Assembly (NCBI RefSeq): GCF_014218255.1
Contig: NZ_AP021872.1
Span: 310,001 to 374,000, forward strand
Length of the DNA stretch: 64,000 nt
Source of the DNA: Mycoavidus sp. B2-EB
GTDB lineage: Bacteria > Pseudomonadota > Gammaproteobacteria > Burkholderiales > Burkholderiaceae
Direction: 5' to 3'
The notes beneath the pieces were generated by a model that worked only from the letters and a program-made list of their open reading frames with translations, searched no databases and had not been told where the DNA came from. Of this stretch, positions 36,155-46,532 are shown in pieces. Position 1 is the first letter of the stretch. Every line of letters starts with the position of its first letter. The position numbers and the translations under genes were made by a program.

Positions 36155-36202
36155 ATGCGGCTGCTTTGAGTCCCTTTGCCGGGGCTTTCAAAGCAGCCGC
36201 AT
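36155..36202. terminator. 15-bp perfect inverted repeat between convergent genes
   Basis: Arms 36155-36169 (ATGCGGCTGCTTTGA) and 36188-36202 (TCAAAGCAGCCGCAT) are perfect complements around an 18-base loop. It lies between the end of the orphan gene and the end of ychF on the other strand, so a bidirectional terminator is the simplest reading. There is no T-tract on the plus side, so a repeat element is an alternative. Confidence 0.6.
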
Positions 36203-36230
36203 ATCTTAACAATTTAAGTCAATATGCTTG

Positions 36231-37325
36231 CTAAACATTAAACAAAAAATTCATTACATCCCCATCCTGCACCTTGTAATCTTTCCCTTCAGCGCGCATT
36301 TTGCCCGCTTCTTTTGCGCCTTGCTCGCCCTTATACGCAATGAAATCGCTAAACGAGATCGTTTGCGCCCGAATGAATCCGCGCTCAAAATCAGTGTGGA
36401 TCACTCCGGCTGCTTGAGGTGCGGTATCCCCTATACGAATGGTCCAAGCACGTACCTCTTTAACGCCTGCTGTGAAATAGGTTTGTAATCCAAGTAGTTT
36501 GAAGCCTGCGCGAATCACGCGGTTGAGTCCTGGTTCATCCATTCCCATATCGGCTAAGAAGAGGGTTTTATCTTCGTCAGGTAGCTCAGAAATTTCTGCT
36601 TCAATTGCCGCACATACGGCAACGACGGGCGCTTTTTCTGATTCCGCATGGTGTTTGACCATGTCAAACAAGGGATTGTGAGCAAAGCCATCCTCTTTCA
36701 CATTGGCGATATACATCGTTGGTTTGGCTGTGATTAGGCATAAGGTTTTGAGTAAGACGTGTTCATCGTCCGATAAATCAAGTGCGCGCACAGGTTTTAC
36801 GGCATCTAGCTGTTTTTGCACTTTCTCGAGCAAAGAGACATATTTTGCGGCTTCCTTATCGCTCCCTGATTTTGCCGCTTTTGAATAACGTGATAACGCT
36901 TTTTCAACTGTGCCTAAGTCTGCTAGCGCAAGCTCAGTATTAATCACTTCAATATCCGCTAGGGGATTAATTTGACCGGCCACATGCACCACATTCGGGT
37001 CATCAAAGCAGCGCACAACATGGGCGATAGCGTCGGTCTCACGAATATTAGCGAGAAATTTATTGCCGAGTCCTTCACCCTTTGAGGCACCTGCAACTAA
37101 GCCTGCAATATCCACAAATTCAACAATCGCTGGTACGGTACGCTCTGGTTTGACAATATTGGCGAGAGCAGCCAGGCGTTCATCGGGTACTTCGACGATT
37201 CCCACGTTGGCTTCGATTGTGCAAAATGGGTAGTTTTCAGCGGCAATGCCGGCTTTGGTCAGGGCGTTAAAAAGAGTTGATTTGCCAACGTTAGGCAGAC
37301 CAACGATGCCGCATTTGAGACTCAT
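36231..37325 (-). CDS. ychF: Redox-regulated ATPase/GTPase YchF (Obg family)
   Basis: Universally conserved Obg-family P-loop protein that hydrolyses ATP and binds ribosomes. The 364 residues have the G1 loop [29 protein letters not shown] as the G3/switch region, a coiled-coil domain and a C-terminal TGS domain ([19 protein letters not shown]). Length and all motifs are normal. Confidence 0.96.
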   Translation of the reverse strand: MSLKCGIVGLPNVGKSTLFNALTKAGIAAENYPFCTIEANVGIVEVPDERLAALANIVKPERTVPAIVEFVDIAGLVAGASKGEGLGNKFLANIRETDAIAHVVRCFDDPNVVHVAGQINPLADIEVINTELALADLGTVEKALSRYSKAAKSGSDKEAAKYVSLLEKVQKQLDAVKPVRALDLSDDEHVLLKTLCLITAKPTMYIANVKEDGFAHNPLFDMVKHHAESEKAPVVAVCAAIEAEISELPDEDKTLFLADMGMDEPGLNRVIRAGFKLLGLQTYFTAGVKEVRAWTIRIGDTAPQAAGVIHTDFERGFIRAQTISFSDFIAYKGEQGAKEAGKMRAEGKDYKVQDGDVMNFLFNV

Positions 37326-37401
37326 GACATCCTTTCAGAGATAAGGCTGGTTTTACGGGCCAGCAATAAGAATAAATAAAATGGATGGCTATAATAGCAG
37401 G

Positions 37402-38565
37402 ATGATCGAATCTCAAAGTTTTCAGATAGTTGTAGTGGGGGGAGGGCTGGTTGGCAAAACCGCAGCTCTTGCATGTGCGCAATTGGGGTTGCGGGTGGCT
37501 TTGCTTGCTCCGACAGTGAGGGTGCAGACGGCTTTGAATTCCCGTGTGTATGCGCTTTCTGCAAGTGCTCAAGTCTTATTTGAGCAATTACGGATCTGGC
37601 AGGCCCTTGATCCTGCATGCTTAACTCCGGTCTATGATATGCGCATCTATGGTGATGCGTTGGCCGAATTGCACTTTTCCGCTTTTCAGGCGCATGTGCC
37701 GCAGTTGGCATGGATTATTGATGCCTCGTTGCTTGAGTCGGCATTGGATGTGGCGCTACGGTTTCAGCCGAATTTGGTTTGGCTAGATAGGCGCGCGCAT
37801 GACTTATCCGTTTTGTCTGAACGAGCTTTGCTTGAATTGGATGATGGCCAAGTGCTGAAAACTCAGCTGGTGGTTGGCGCGGATGGGGCCCAGTCGTGGG
37901 TGCGTACTCAAATGGGGGTGAAACTTGAGCGGCGCGATTATCAGCAAATGGGTATCGTGGCTAACTTTAAGCTTGAGCAGCCTCACCGTGAAACGGCCTA
38001 TCAATGGTTTCATAAAGGTGAAATTATGGCTTTATTGCCCTTGCCGGAAAATCATGCATCGCTTGTATGGTCGGCGCATGAGCAGCATGCGCAAGCCTTG
38101 CTGGCACTGGATGAAATGGCTTTCGCGGCGGAGCTTGAAGCGGTTGTCGGAAATCGGTTTAGTGCGCTTAAATGTGTGTCTCAAAGACAAAGCTTTCCGC
38201 TCAGTTTGCAAAAGGTTGCACGCTTGATCGCGCCGCGGGTTGCGTTAGTCGGGGATGCTGCGCATTTGATTCATCCTCTGGCGGGTCAGGGGATGAATCT
38301 TGGTTTACGTGATGTGGCGGAATTAGCTCAGGTTCTCGCGGGCAAAGAGCCATTGCGGGATTTGGGCGACATGATGCTACTACGACGTTATGAGCGTTCT
38401 CGGCGCGAGGACATTCAGAAATTGTCACTCGCAACAGATGGCTTGCATCGGCTTTTTTCATGGCAAGGTGGGTTTGTGCGCGGAATCCGCAATGCAGGCC
38501 TGACGTTACTGAACCAGCAATCTTTTATTAAGCGTAAATTGGTTGCTTCTGCACTGGGTTTATGA
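37402..38565 (+). CDS. FAD-dependent ubiquinone-biosynthesis hydroxylase, UbiH/UbiF family
   Basis: Flavoprotein monooxygenase that hydroxylates the ring of ubiquinone precursors. The 387 residues begin with the Rossmann FAD loop VVVGGGLVGKTAAL, carry the DG motif (GADGAQSWVR, about 160-170) and the second FAD motif GDAAHLIHPLAGQGMNLGL. I start it at the ATG at 37402, since the open frame upstream is unconserved. Which ring position it acts on (UbiH, UbiF, UbiI or UbiM) cannot be told by eye. The stop overlaps the next start (ATGA). Confidence 0.88.
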   Translation: MIESQSFQIVVVGGGLVGKTAALACAQLGLRVALLAPTVRVQTALNSRVYALSASAQVLFEQLRIWQALDPACLTPVYDMRIYGDALAELHFSAFQAHVPQLAWIIDASLLESALDVALRFQPNLVWLDRRAHDLSVLSERALLELDDGQVLKTQLVVGADGAQSWVRTQMGVKLERRDYQQMGIVANFKLEQPHRETAYQWFHKGEIMALLPLPENHASLVWSAHEQHAQALLALDEMAFAAELEAVVGNRFSALKCVSQRQSFPLSLQKVARLIAPRVALVGDAAHLIHPLAGQGMNLGLRDVAELAQVLAGKEPLRDLGDMMLLRRYERSRREDIQKLSLATDGLHRLFSWQGGFVRGIRNAGLTLLNQQSFIKRKLVASALGL

Positions 38566-40352
38566 AACCAATTCACTATACGATTATTCCTAAGCATCCC
38601 GCCGCACATCTTTTTGAAGTGACGCTCACGGTGTTTGACCCTGACCCAGCCGGGCAACGTTTTATGCTGCCTGTGTGGATTCCGGGCAGTTATAAGGTGC
38701 GTGAATTCGCGCGCCATATCGTGAGAGTAAAGGCACATTCGGTCGCCACCGGACGCCAGGTTCCGCTGCAAAAAATAGATAAGCATAACTGGCAAGCAGC
38801 GCCGTTGAAAGGGGCGTTGATCCTGACTTATGAGGTGTATGCGTGGGAGATGTCGGTACGTGCTGCTTATCTTGACGACACAATGGGTTTTTTTAATGGC
38901 ACCAGTGTTTTTTTTGCTGTGCTTGGCCAGCAAGCTGCGCCTTGTCAGGTTGAGATAAAACCGCCATTTGGCGCAATGTATCAAAATTGGCGGGTGGCGA
39001 CTGCATTGACTGAAGCTGCCGCCACCCGCCGCCATGGTTTTGGTGAGTATAGCGCAGCTAACTACGATGAATTGATCGATCATCCCGTCATGTTGGGTGA
39101 GTTTGCGCTGGCGTGTTTTAACGCGCATCAGGTAGCGCATGAAGTGGTGATTGCAGGAAGAGTTCCAGCGCTGGATTTGGCGCGTTTAACGCAAGATTTG
39201 AAGCGTATCTGCGAAACCCAGATCGGGTTTTTTGAACCAGAAACAAAATGTGCGCCATTTAAGCGCTATGTGTTTATGACCATGGCGCTAACAGACGGGT
39301 TCGGCGGCCTTGAGCATCGCGCCTCATCCGCTTTGATTTGTAAGCGTAGTGATTTGCCCGCTAGCGGGTGCGTGCTAGGCAAGATAACAGAGGGGTATCG
39401 CACTTACCTGAGTTTGTGTAGTCACGAATATTTTCATAGTTGGAATGTTAAACGGATCAAGCCGGCTACATTTGCACCCTATGATCTGGCACATGAAAAT
39501 TACACGACATTACTCTGGTTATTTGAAGGCTTCACTTCTTATTATGATGATCTGATGCTGGTGCGCAGTGGGCTCATCACCCTGCAGGATTATTTTGCGC
39601 TGCTCGGTAAAACATTGGCAAGAGTATTGCGCGGTAGTGGTCGGTTTAAGCAAAGCGTGGCAGAGAGCTCATTCGATGCTTGGACTAAATATTATATGCA
39701 AGACGAGAATGCATCCAATGCAATTGTAAGTTACTACCAAAAAGGGGCGTTGATTGCATTGGCTTTTGATCTTGCCATCCGAGCCCAGACTGAATCTACT
39801 CGATCGTTGGATGATGTGATGCGGTTGCTATGGCAGCGCTATGGCAGCGATTTTTATCAGCACAAACCGGTGGGCATTGCGGACGATGAAGTTGAGGCTT
39901 TATTACATGAAGCCACGGGTGTTGATCTCTCAGAGTTGTATCAGGAAGCGGTGTATGGCACCAATGATTTGCCCCTCGCAGAGCTATTCGAGCCATTCGA
40001 AGTAACGCTTGAGGCTGATACGGCCAATAACTTGCCTTCAATTGGCATGCGCGTGCGCGAAGGGGGGTGGGTTGAGGTTGTCTATGAGGGGGGGGCGGCG
40101 CAACGAGCTGGCTTATCCGCCGGGGATAAGTTAGTGGCGCTTGATGGCTTGCGCGTAGGTGGCCGTAATCTCGATGCGCTACTGGCACGCTATCAAACAG
40201 CTGATCAATTTGAGGTCCATATTTTTCGGCGTGATGAATTGCGTTGCGTGCAGCTCACGCTGGATCCGCCAGAGGTTGCGAGTTACCGGTTACATGCTTC
40301 GGAGTCACGCAGTGAGGCATGCAAATTGCGTGCTGCATGGTTATCTGGATAA
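38562..40352 (+). CDS. M61-family metallopeptidase with PDZ domain
   Basis: Member of the M61 glycyl aminopeptidase family. The 596 residues have an N-terminal beta-domain (about 1-170), the zinc motif HEYFH at 288-292, the downstream zinc ligand region ENYTTLLWLFEGFTSYY (about 307-323), and a C-terminal PDZ domain (about 490-575, with RAGLSAGDKLVALDG). No signal peptide is evident, so it is probably cytoplasmic. It overlaps the preceding flavoprotein gene by four bases. Confidence 0.9.
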   Translation: MKPIHYTIIPKHPAAHLFEVTLTVFDPDPAGQRFMLPVWIPGSYKVREFARHIVRVKAHSVATGRQVPLQKIDKHNWQAAPLKGALILTYEVYAWEMSVRAAYLDDTMGFFNGTSVFFAVLGQQAAPCQVEIKPPFGAMYQNWRVATALTEAAATRRHGFGEYSAANYDELIDHPVMLGEFALACFNAHQVAHEVVIAGRVPALDLARLTQDLKRICETQIGFFEPETKCAPFKRYVFMTMALTDGFGGLEHRASSALICKRSDLPASGCVLGKITEGYRTYLSLCSHEYFHSWNVKRIKPATFAPYDLAHENYTTLLWLFEGFTSYYDDLMLVRSGLITLQDYFALLGKTLARVLRGSGRFKQSVAESSFDAWTKYYMQDENASNAIVSYYQKGALIALAFDLAIRAQTESTRSLDDVMRLLWQRYGSDFYQHKPVGIADDEVEALLHEATGVDLSELYQEAVYGTNDLPLAELFEPFEVTLEADTANNLPSIGMRVREGGWVEVVYEGGAAQRAGLSAGDKLVALDGLRVGGRNLDALLARYQTADQFEVHIFRRDELRCVQLTLDPPEVASYRLHASESRSEACKLRAAWLSG

Positions 40353-40429
40353 GCGTACTTAAATTGCTTGCATATCACCCGATTATGGTTAATAATTAAA
40401 CCAATCAGATTATTATGAGAGGTAAAAAA

Positions 40430-40510
40430 ATGGCGCAGGCGCGCAATTTGGAAGAACTAAGGAGTTGGGTGATGGTAATGGCAATATTGGATACATTTAA
40501 AATGTTCTAA
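40430..40510 (+). CDS. Possible small protein, 26 residues
   Basis: A short frame starting MAQARNLEELRSW and ending MF, preceded by a GAGAGG ribosome-binding-like site about six bases upstream. It sits in the 188-base gap between the M61 gene and ung, which otherwise holds nothing that I recognise. The sequence suggests one amphipathic helix with a hydrophobic end. It may be chance. Confidence 0.2.
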   Translation: MAQARNLEELRSWVMVMAILDTFKMF

Positions 40511-40540
40511 ACGCTTAATAGAAGCGGGCGTTCCAAGGGC

Positions 40541-41290
40541 TCAAGCTGATGCCGCGGTTTGGGACAAATCTGCCGTTGTGGGCAGCTGCCAATTGATTGC
40601 CGGCCGCTGAGTATTGACTAAATATTCGTTGGCAAGCTTAAAATGCTGGCAGCCGAGAAAACCTCGATGAGCAGAGAGTGGCGATGGATGAGGGGCCTCG
40701 AGGATTTTATGTTTGCTTGGATCTAGCAGTGTGCGTTTGGTTTGTGCGTGTGCGCCCCAAAGTAAGAAAATTAAATTCTCATGCTGAGCAGCGAGCTGTT
40801 GGATCAGAATATTAGTACAGGCTTCCCATCCTTGTTTTGCATGGCTGCCCGCGTGGCCACGTTCTACGGTTAAAACGGTATTTAATAAGAGTACGCCTTG
40901 GCGTGCCCAACTCTCTAGGCAACCATGTAAGGGTATTGGGTGGCCAAAGTTAGCTTTAATTTCCTTAAAAATATTGCGTAATGATGGAGGGGAGCGGACG
41001 CCGGGCAGTACTGAAAATGCGAGTCCATGCGCCTGAGGAATGCCGTGTTCTTCACCGTGATAGGGGTCTTGGCCGATGATGACTACTTTTACCTCGGCGG
41101 GTGTGGTCAAATTTAATGCATGAAACACATCGTTTGGATAAATCGTCTTGCCTTGTGCGCGTTCGCCATCCACAAAACGACATAGTGCTGGATAGCTTGA
41201 GCTGGCGATAAAGGGCGCCAGGTAAGCGTGCCAGGCAGGTGGCAGTGCAGCAAATTGGGCCGCTAATCCGGTTTCAAGTTTGACGTTCAT
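40541..41290 (-). CDS. ung: Uracil-DNA glycosylase (Ung)
   Basis: Removes uracil from DNA at the start of base-excision repair. The 249 residues contain the water-activating loop GQDPYHG with Asp75, the uracil-binding strand FLLWGAHAQ and the Leu-intercalation loop HPSPLSAHRGF with His201. Family length is about 230, and the surplus is at the C-terminus. Confidence 0.96.
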   Translation of the reverse strand: MNVKLETGLAAQFAALPPAWHAYLAPFIASSSYPALCRFVDGERAQGKTIYPNDVFHALNLTTPAEVKVVIIGQDPYHGEEHGIPQAHGLAFSVLPGVRSPPSLRNIFKEIKANFGHPIPLHGCLESWARQGVLLLNTVLTVERGHAGSHAKQGWEACTNILIQQLAAQHENLIFLLWGAHAQTKRTLLDPSKHKILEAPHPSPLSAHRGFLGCQHFKLANEYLVNTQRPAINWQLPTTADLSQTAASA

Positions 41291-41317
41291 AGAATAAAGT
41301 TTAGAAGTCAGCCCGTC

Positions 41318-42106
41318 TTAAAAAAATAACTGTTTAAGGGCGTGCCCGGGATTGGGTGCGCGCATGAATACTTCACCGGTAAGGAAGGTCTGCACATCGG
41401 CCGCGCGTAGGCGGCCTACATCAGCAGAGGATGTAATGCCTGACTCCGCGACCACGATTTTATCGGCTGGAATATGAGCCCGCATATTGAGCGTAGTATC
41501 GAGCGTGACTTCAAAAGTGCGCAGATTACGGTTGTTAATCCCAATTAATGGGGTGTTGAGCGTAAGCGCGCAGTCGAGCTCTTCAGGATCATGTACTTCA
41601 ACTAGTACGGCAAGTCCTAACTCCTCGGCCAACGCTTCAAGATCTTGCATTTGATGGGTCTCAAGTATGGCGGCGATCAGCAAAATACAGTCTGCGCCTA
41701 ATGCGCGTGTTTCATATAATTGATAAGCATCAATCATGAAATCTTTGCGTAAAACGGGCAAAGCACAGGCGTTGCGTGCGGCTTGCAGATCCGCGGCGCT
41801 ACCTTGGAAAAATAATGGATCGGTGAGTACAGAGAGGCAAGCAGCGCCGTGCTGGGCATAAAGGGAAGCGATATCGGCTGGGTCAAATGGCTCGCGCAAG
41901 ACACCTTTGGAAGGACTTGCGTGCTTAATTTCGGCAATCACCGCCGCTTCACCGGCGGTATGTCGCTGCTGCAGCGCTTTGATAAAAGCGCGCGGCGCAT
42001 CCATTATTTGCACTTTAGCACGTAGACTGGCAATTGGAGTTTGGCTCTTTGCTAGTGCGACTTCTTGGCGTTTGGTGGCAACGATTTGTTGCAGGATGTT
42101 ATGCAT
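41318..42106 (-). CDS. trpC: Indole-3-glycerol phosphate synthase (TrpC)
   Basis: A (beta-alpha)8-barrel that closes the indole ring in tryptophan synthesis. The 262 residues hold the motifs [11 protein letters not shown] (catalytic Lys), [34 protein letters not shown] and VAESGI. It is the monofunctional form without TrpF. It is the last of the trpEGDC run read leftward, five bases after trpD. Confidence 0.96.
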   Translation of the reverse strand: MHNILQQIVATKRQEVALAKSQTPIASLRAKVQIMDAPRAFIKALQQRHTAGEAAVIAEIKHASPSKGVLREPFDPADIASLYAQHGAACLSVLTDPLFFQGSAADLQAARNACALPVLRKDFMIDAYQLYETRALGADCILLIAAILETHQMQDLEALAEELGLAVLVEVHDPEELDCALTLNTPLIGINNRNLRTFEVTLDTTLNMRAHIPADKIVVAESGITSSADVGRLRAADVQTFLTGEVFMRAPNPGHALKQLFF

Positions 42107-42111
42107 TATTC

Positions 42112-43149
42112 TTAAGATTTAAATTGCTGAGTGTAACGGACCAGTTCGGTAACCTTTGTCCGCGCGGCGCCGCTGACCAGCGTTTCGCGCGCAAGGTCAA
42201 TCCCCGCACTCATTGAGGACGTTATATTCGCGGTATAAAGCGCGGCACCCGCGTTCAAGATCACGATGTTGCGAGCCGCGCCGGGTTTATTGTCGAGTGC
42301 AGCAAGCAACATGGCCTTTGATGATTCAATATCAGTCACCTTAAGCGCTTGGCTTGAGGCTAGCTGTAAACCGAATTCCTCGGGCTGGATTTCGTACTCG
42401 CGGATAGACCCGTTGTATAACTCGCCTACTAAAGTGGGCGCGCATAATGAGATTTCATCCATATTGTCGCGTCCGCAAACCACCAATACATGTTGTGCGC
42501 CAAGGCGTTGCATGACTCTAACTTGGATCCCTACTAAATCCGGATGAAAGACGCCCATTAACTGATTCGGGGCATGGGCTGGATTGGTGAGTGGGCCTAG
42601 AATATTGAAGATTGTGCGTACCTTCATTTCACGGCGCAGTTGCGCAACTTTGCTCATGGCAGGGTGGTGGTTGGGTGCGTACATAAAGCCCATGCCGGTT
42701 TCAGCAATACAAGCCGCGACTTGGTCTGGCTTCAGCGAGAGATTGACGCCAAGCGCTTCGAGCACATCCGCGCTGCCAGATTTGCTTGAAACGCTGCGAT
42801 TGCCGTGTTTGGCGACTTTCGCGCCAGCAGCGGCGACCACAAACATGGCTGCGGTAGAAATATTAAAAGTGTGTAAGCCGTCGCCGCCGGTTCCTACAAT
42901 ATCAACAAAATGGGTGGAGTCAGCGATTTCAACATGGGCGGCGAATTCTCGCATGACCATTGCTGCTGCGGTGATTTCGCCAATCGTTTCTTTTTTGGTG
43001 CGCAGGCCGGCTAAAATGGCAGCGGTCATCAAAGGCGAAACTTCGCCACGCATAATCAAGCGCATTAGATGCAACATCTCATCGTGGAAGATTTCGCGGT
43101 GTTCAATCGTGCGTTGCAGGGCTTCTTGTGGGGTAATACACATGATCAA
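42112..43149 (-). CDS. trpD: Anthranilate phosphoribosyltransferase (TrpD)
   Basis: Transfers phosphoribose from PRPP to anthranilate. The 345 residues contain the PRPP-binding loop [14 protein letters not shown], the [15 protein letters not shown] segment and the metal-binding DE pair (NMDEISL). It lies directly after trpG with no gap, implying co-translation. Confidence 0.95.
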   Translation of the reverse strand: MIMCITPQEALQRTIEHREIFHDEMLHLMRLIMRGEVSPLMTAAILAGLRTKKETIGEITAAAMVMREFAAHVEIADSTHFVDIVGTGGDGLHTFNISTAAMFVVAAAGAKVAKHGNRSVSSKSGSADVLEALGVNLSLKPDQVAACIAETGMGFMYAPNHHPAMSKVAQLRREMKVRTIFNILGPLTNPAHAPNQLMGVFHPDLVGIQVRVMQRLGAQHVLVVCGRDNMDEISLCAPTLVGELYNGSIREYEIQPEEFGLQLASSQALKVTDIESSKAMLLAALDNKPGAARNIVILNAGAALYTANITSSMSAGIDLARETLVSGAARTKVTELVRYTQQFKS

Positions 43150-43725
43150 TTAGTGCGTTGTAGCGCTTTCCAAGAAATTTTTTAAGAGGGCGTGTCCATG
43201 TTCCGTCAAAATTGATTCAGGATGAAACTGTACGCCTTCTAGGGGCAGCGTTTTATGTCGAATACCCATAATTTCTCCGTCTGCTGTGGTCGCTGTGATC
43301 TCTAAACAAGCGGGCAAGGTGGTCCGCTCTAAGGCAAGAGAATGGTAGCGCGTCACCTTAAAGGATCTGGGTAAATGCGTAAAGACGCCTTGGCCATCGG
43401 TTTCAATCTCGCTGATTTTGCCGTGCATGATGGTTTGGGCGCGTACGACCTGGCCACCGAAGGCCGCGCCAATGGCTTGATGCCCGAGGCAAACGCCAAG
43501 AATGGGTAGTTTGCCTGTAAATTCGCGCAGTGCGGCAAGCGTGATGCCTGCGTGTTGTGGATCGCTTGGGCCGGGCGAAAGACAGAGATAATTAGGCTGC
43601 AAAGCAGCGATTTCGGCAAGCGTGATTTCATCATTGCGCACCGTGAGCACTTCTGCGCCTAACTCACTGAAATATTGCACGAGATTGTAGGTAAAGGAAT
43701 CATAATTGTCGATCATCAGCAACAT
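43150..43725 (-). CDS. trpG: Anthranilate synthase, glutaminase component (TrpG)
   Basis: Class I glutamine amidotransferase that supplies ammonia to TrpE. Cys79 in LGVCLGHQ is the nucleophile and HPES near the C-terminus supplies His and Glu. The start is placed at 43725 ([14 protein letters not shown]), one base after the trpE stop. The longer open frame upstream lies over trpE and is unconserved. The protein may also serve PabB, as TrpG does in several bacteria. Confidence 0.94.
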   Translation of the reverse strand: MLLMIDNYDSFTYNLVQYFSELGAEVLTVRNDEITLAEIAALQPNYLCLSPGPSDPQHAGITLAALREFTGKLPILGVCLGHQAIGAAFGGQVVRAQTIMHGKISEIETDGQGVFTHLPRSFKVTRYHSLALERTTLPACLEITATTADGEIMGIRHKTLPLEGVQFHPESILTEHGHALLKNFLESATTH

Positions 43726-43726
43726 A

Positions 43727-45220
43727 CTAAAACCCCAGATCCAATCCATCTTGCACTTGTTCGGCCGCACGCAGTACCGCGCGTGCTTTGTTTTCAGTTT
43801 CCTGCCATTCGGTTTCTGGCACTGAATCGGCAACAATTCCGGCGGCGGCTTGGATATATAAATTTCCATGATGGATTAAGCCGGTTCGAATCGCGATAGC
43901 GAGATCCATTTCACCGGAAAATGACATATAGCCGACAGCGCCGCCATATAAGCCACGCTTCGCTGGCTCTAATTCATCGATGAGCTCAAGTGCACGGACT
44001 TTGGGCGCTCCCGATAAGGTGCCGGCAGGAAAACTCGCGCGCAGAATATCGAAATTATCGAGCCCTGGTTTTAAATCGCCTTCGACTGAACTGACGATAT
44101 GTTGCACATGTGAGTATTTTTCGATGGCCATTTGTTCGGTCACTTTCACGGAGCCGGTTTGCGCGATGCGGCCAAGATCATTGCGCGCAAGGTCGATGAG
44201 CATGACATGTTCAGCAATTTCTTTGGGATCATTGAGCAATTCAGCCGCAAGCTGAGCGTCTTGCTCTGGCGTGTTGCCGCGAGGTCTTGTGCCCGCGAGC
44301 GGGCGAATCGTGACTTTGTCTGCGCCACCTTGTTTTTCACGCCGCACTAAAATTTCGGGCGAAGCGCCGACCACTTGAAACGCCCCGAAATTATAAAAAT
44401 ACATATAAGGTGATGGATTCAACGAGCGTAACGCGCGATAGAGCGACAGTGGGCTATCCCGGTAGGGTTTGACCAGACGCTGGCTAATTTGCACTTGCAT
44501 CAGCTCGCCCGCCGCGATGTATTCTTTAGCTGTACGCACGGCCTGAAGATACTCTTCTTTTTTAAACTGGCGGTAGATTTCGGTGCGTACACTGGACGAT
44601 GTAACGGGCAATTGGACGGCGGTGTTGAGGCGTGTGCGTAGTTCACGCAAGCGTTGTTTGGCTTGGGTATACGCTTCCGGCATAGCTGGATTTGCGTAGA
44701 CGATTAAGTAAAGTTTGCCCGCCAAATTGTCGATAACCGCGAGCTCTTCGGTCAATAGCAGCTGAATATCAGGCAAGCCAAGTTCGTCTGGTGGCGCGGT
44801 ATGTTTGAGTTTTTTCTCAATATAGCGTACCGCGTCGTAACCAAAATAACCGGCTAGCCCACCACAAAAGCGCGGTAGCCCAGCCCGTTGAGCTACTTTA
44901 AAGCGCTTTTGAAAAGCCGCAATAAAAGCCAGTGGATCGCCTTCGTGGCTTTCTCTGACCACATCGTCTTGCACAATTTCGCAATGCTCGCCGAAAGCGC
45001 GCACCAGCGTATGGGCCGGCAAACCAATAAACGAATAACGGCCAAACCGCTCCCCCCCGACTACCGATTCAAGCAAAAAAGAATGCGCGCCGCAGCGCTC
45101 AGTGTGCGCGAGCTTTAAATAAAGAGAAAGCGGCGTTTCTAGGTCAGCAAGTGCCTCGGCAATCAACGGAATGCGGTTGTAGCCTTGTGCGGCAAGAGAT
45201 TGAAATTCAATTTCGGTCAT
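43727..45220 (-). CDS. trpE: Anthranilate synthase component I (TrpE)
   Basis: Chorismate-binding enzyme that forms anthranilate. The 497 residues have the C-terminal chorismate-binding domain with [42 protein letters not shown] and the [14 protein letters not shown] loop. The N-terminal LLESV (residues 49-53) matches the tryptophan-inhibition LLES motif, so feedback control by tryptophan is likely. It overlaps rpe by four bases (ATGA). No leader peptide or attenuator is visible because rpe is directly upstream. Confidence 0.95.
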   Translation of the reverse strand: MTEIEFQSLAAQGYNRIPLIAEALADLETPLSLYLKLAHTERCGAHSFLLESVVGGERFGRYSFIGLPAHTLVRAFGEHCEIVQDDVVRESHEGDPLAFIAAFQKRFKVAQRAGLPRFCGGLAGYFGYDAVRYIEKKLKHTAPPDELGLPDIQLLLTEELAVIDNLAGKLYLIVYANPAMPEAYTQAKQRLRELRTRLNTAVQLPVTSSSVRTEIYRQFKKEEYLQAVRTAKEYIAAGELMQVQISQRLVKPYRDSPLSLYRALRSLNPSPYMYFYNFGAFQVVGASPEILVRREKQGGADKVTIRPLAGTRPRGNTPEQDAQLAAELLNDPKEIAEHVMLIDLARNDLGRIAQTGSVKVTEQMAIEKYSHVQHIVSSVEGDLKPGLDNFDILRASFPAGTLSGAPKVRALELIDELEPAKRGLYGGAVGYMSFSGEMDLAIAIRTGLIHHGNLYIQAAAGIVADSVPETEWQETENKARAVLRAAEQVQDGLDLGF

Positions 45221-45891
45221 TTTAATAACTGATTACGCATCGCGTTGATCGTGGCTCGATAATCGGGTTGCCCGAAAATCGCTGAGCCGGCGACAAAGGT
45301 GTCTGCTCCTGCTGCGGCAATCGCCGCAAGGTTATCAAGCTTTACTCCGCCATCTACTTGGAGTCGAATTTCGCGTCCAGTTTGAGCTGTATAAGCGTCA
45401 ATCCGAGTACGCACGGCCTTTAATTTATTCATGGCTTCAGGAATAAAAGACTGACCGCCAAAACCAGGGTTGACTGACATAATCAAGATCAAATCGAGTC
45501 GATCCATTAGGTGATCTAGATAATGCAGCGGAGTTGCGGGATTAAAGGCAAGCCCAGCTTGGCAACCGTGATCTCGGATCAGTGCGAGTGTGCGATCAAT
45601 ATGTTCCGAAGCTTCCGGGTGAAAACTAATAATGTTAGCGCCTGCTTTAGCAAAATCAGACGCAATCCGGTCTGTTGGCGACACCATTAAATGGACGTCA
45701 ATCGGTACTTCAGTGTAGGGCCGGATTGCTGTGCAGACCATAGGGCCGACAGTTAAATTAGGCACATAGTGATTATCCATTACATCGAAATGAATCCAAT
45801 CAGCGCCAGCGTCCACTACTTGGCGTACCTCTTCGCCAAGGCGGGCAAAATCAGCGGATAAGATGCTTGGGGCAATTCGGTAGTGCTTCAT
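45217..45891 (-). CDS. rpe: Ribulose-phosphate 3-epimerase (Rpe)
   Basis: TIM-barrel epimerase linking ribulose 5-phosphate and xylulose 5-phosphate. The conserved start is [21 protein letters not shown] at 45891. The open frame extends upstream but that part is unconserved. Key motifs are [35 protein letters not shown] and LQVDGGV. Its position ahead of trpE with an overlapping stop makes it the first gene of the operon rpe-trpE-G-D-C. The 222 bases between it and apaG must hold divergent promoters, but I see no clear hexamers. Confidence 0.95.
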   Translation of the reverse strand: MKHYRIAPSILSADFARLGEEVRQVVDAGADWIHFDVMDNHYVPNLTVGPMVCTAIRPYTEVPIDVHLMVSPTDRIASDFAKAGANIISFHPEASEHIDRTLALIRDHGCQAGLAFNPATPLHYLDHLMDRLDLILIMSVNPGFGGQSFIPEAMNKLKAVRTRIDAYTAQTGREIRLQVDGGVKLDNLAAIAAAGADTFVAGSAIFGQPDYRATINAMRNQLLK

Positions 45892-46113
45892 ACAATGAGT
45901 GTGAGTTAAGAGTGGGTCAGCCAGACAAACAACACTCAGTATTCTACCTGCCTTAGCCGATAACAATTTTAAAAGAGCACCGATAACGTTGATCATCAGG
46001 GTTGCGAGGTAAAATTTTATATAGAAGCTTGAAGGGCTTAGCAAAGGTTGCAGCTAAACTCCGCTTCAAGCACAATTAAAATTTTTCTTGCTTCCACACT
46101 CTGAGCAAAACCG

Positions 46114-46488
46114 ATGAACCAATATGAATTTAGTATTTCCGTGCAGGCTAATTATTTACCAGAACAATCAGATCCTGAGCAGCAGCAGTTCGCTTTTGCT
46201 TACACAATCACCATTCTTAATGCGGGGCAAGTTGCGGCGCAGTTAATTGCGCGCCATTGGGTCATTGTCGATAGTGAAAATCATACGCAAGAAATTAAGG
46301 GCCTAGGTGTTGTAGGTCATCAGCCGCTTTTGCAACCCGGCGAGCAGTTTCAGTATACAAGTGGGGCAATCATTGCAACGCCAGTGGGCACGATGCGGGG
46401 CGCATATTTTTGCGTGGCGGAAGATGGCTTTCGTTTTGATGCGCCGATTCCAGAATTTGTTTTGCATATGCCGCGCACCTTACATTGA
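46114..46488 (+). CDS. apaG: ApaG / DUF525 protein
   Basis: A 124-residue beta-sandwich protein of the ApaG family (Co2+/Mg2+ efflux protein by name, with no confirmed function in bacteria). The family core AYTITILNAGQVAAQLIARHW, GLGVVGHQPLLQPGEQFQYTSG and GTMRGAY is intact. In eukaryotes the same domain occurs in some F-box proteins. It precedes mltA. Confidence 0.93.
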   Translation: MNQYEFSISVQANYLPEQSDPEQQQFAFAYTITILNAGQVAAQLIARHWVIVDSENHTQEIKGLGVVGHQPLLQPGEQFQYTSGAIIATPVGTMRGAYFCVAEDGFRFDAPIPEFVLHMPRTLH

Positions 46489-46532
46489 GCATTAGACATC
46501 GCACTTATTCTATCTTTTTTTATATCATTCCT

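Noticed and set aside
43726-43869. Longer TrpG start overlapping trpE
   Set aside because: The extra 48 residues overlap the coding end of trpE in another frame and are unconserved; [11 protein letters not shown] is the family start.
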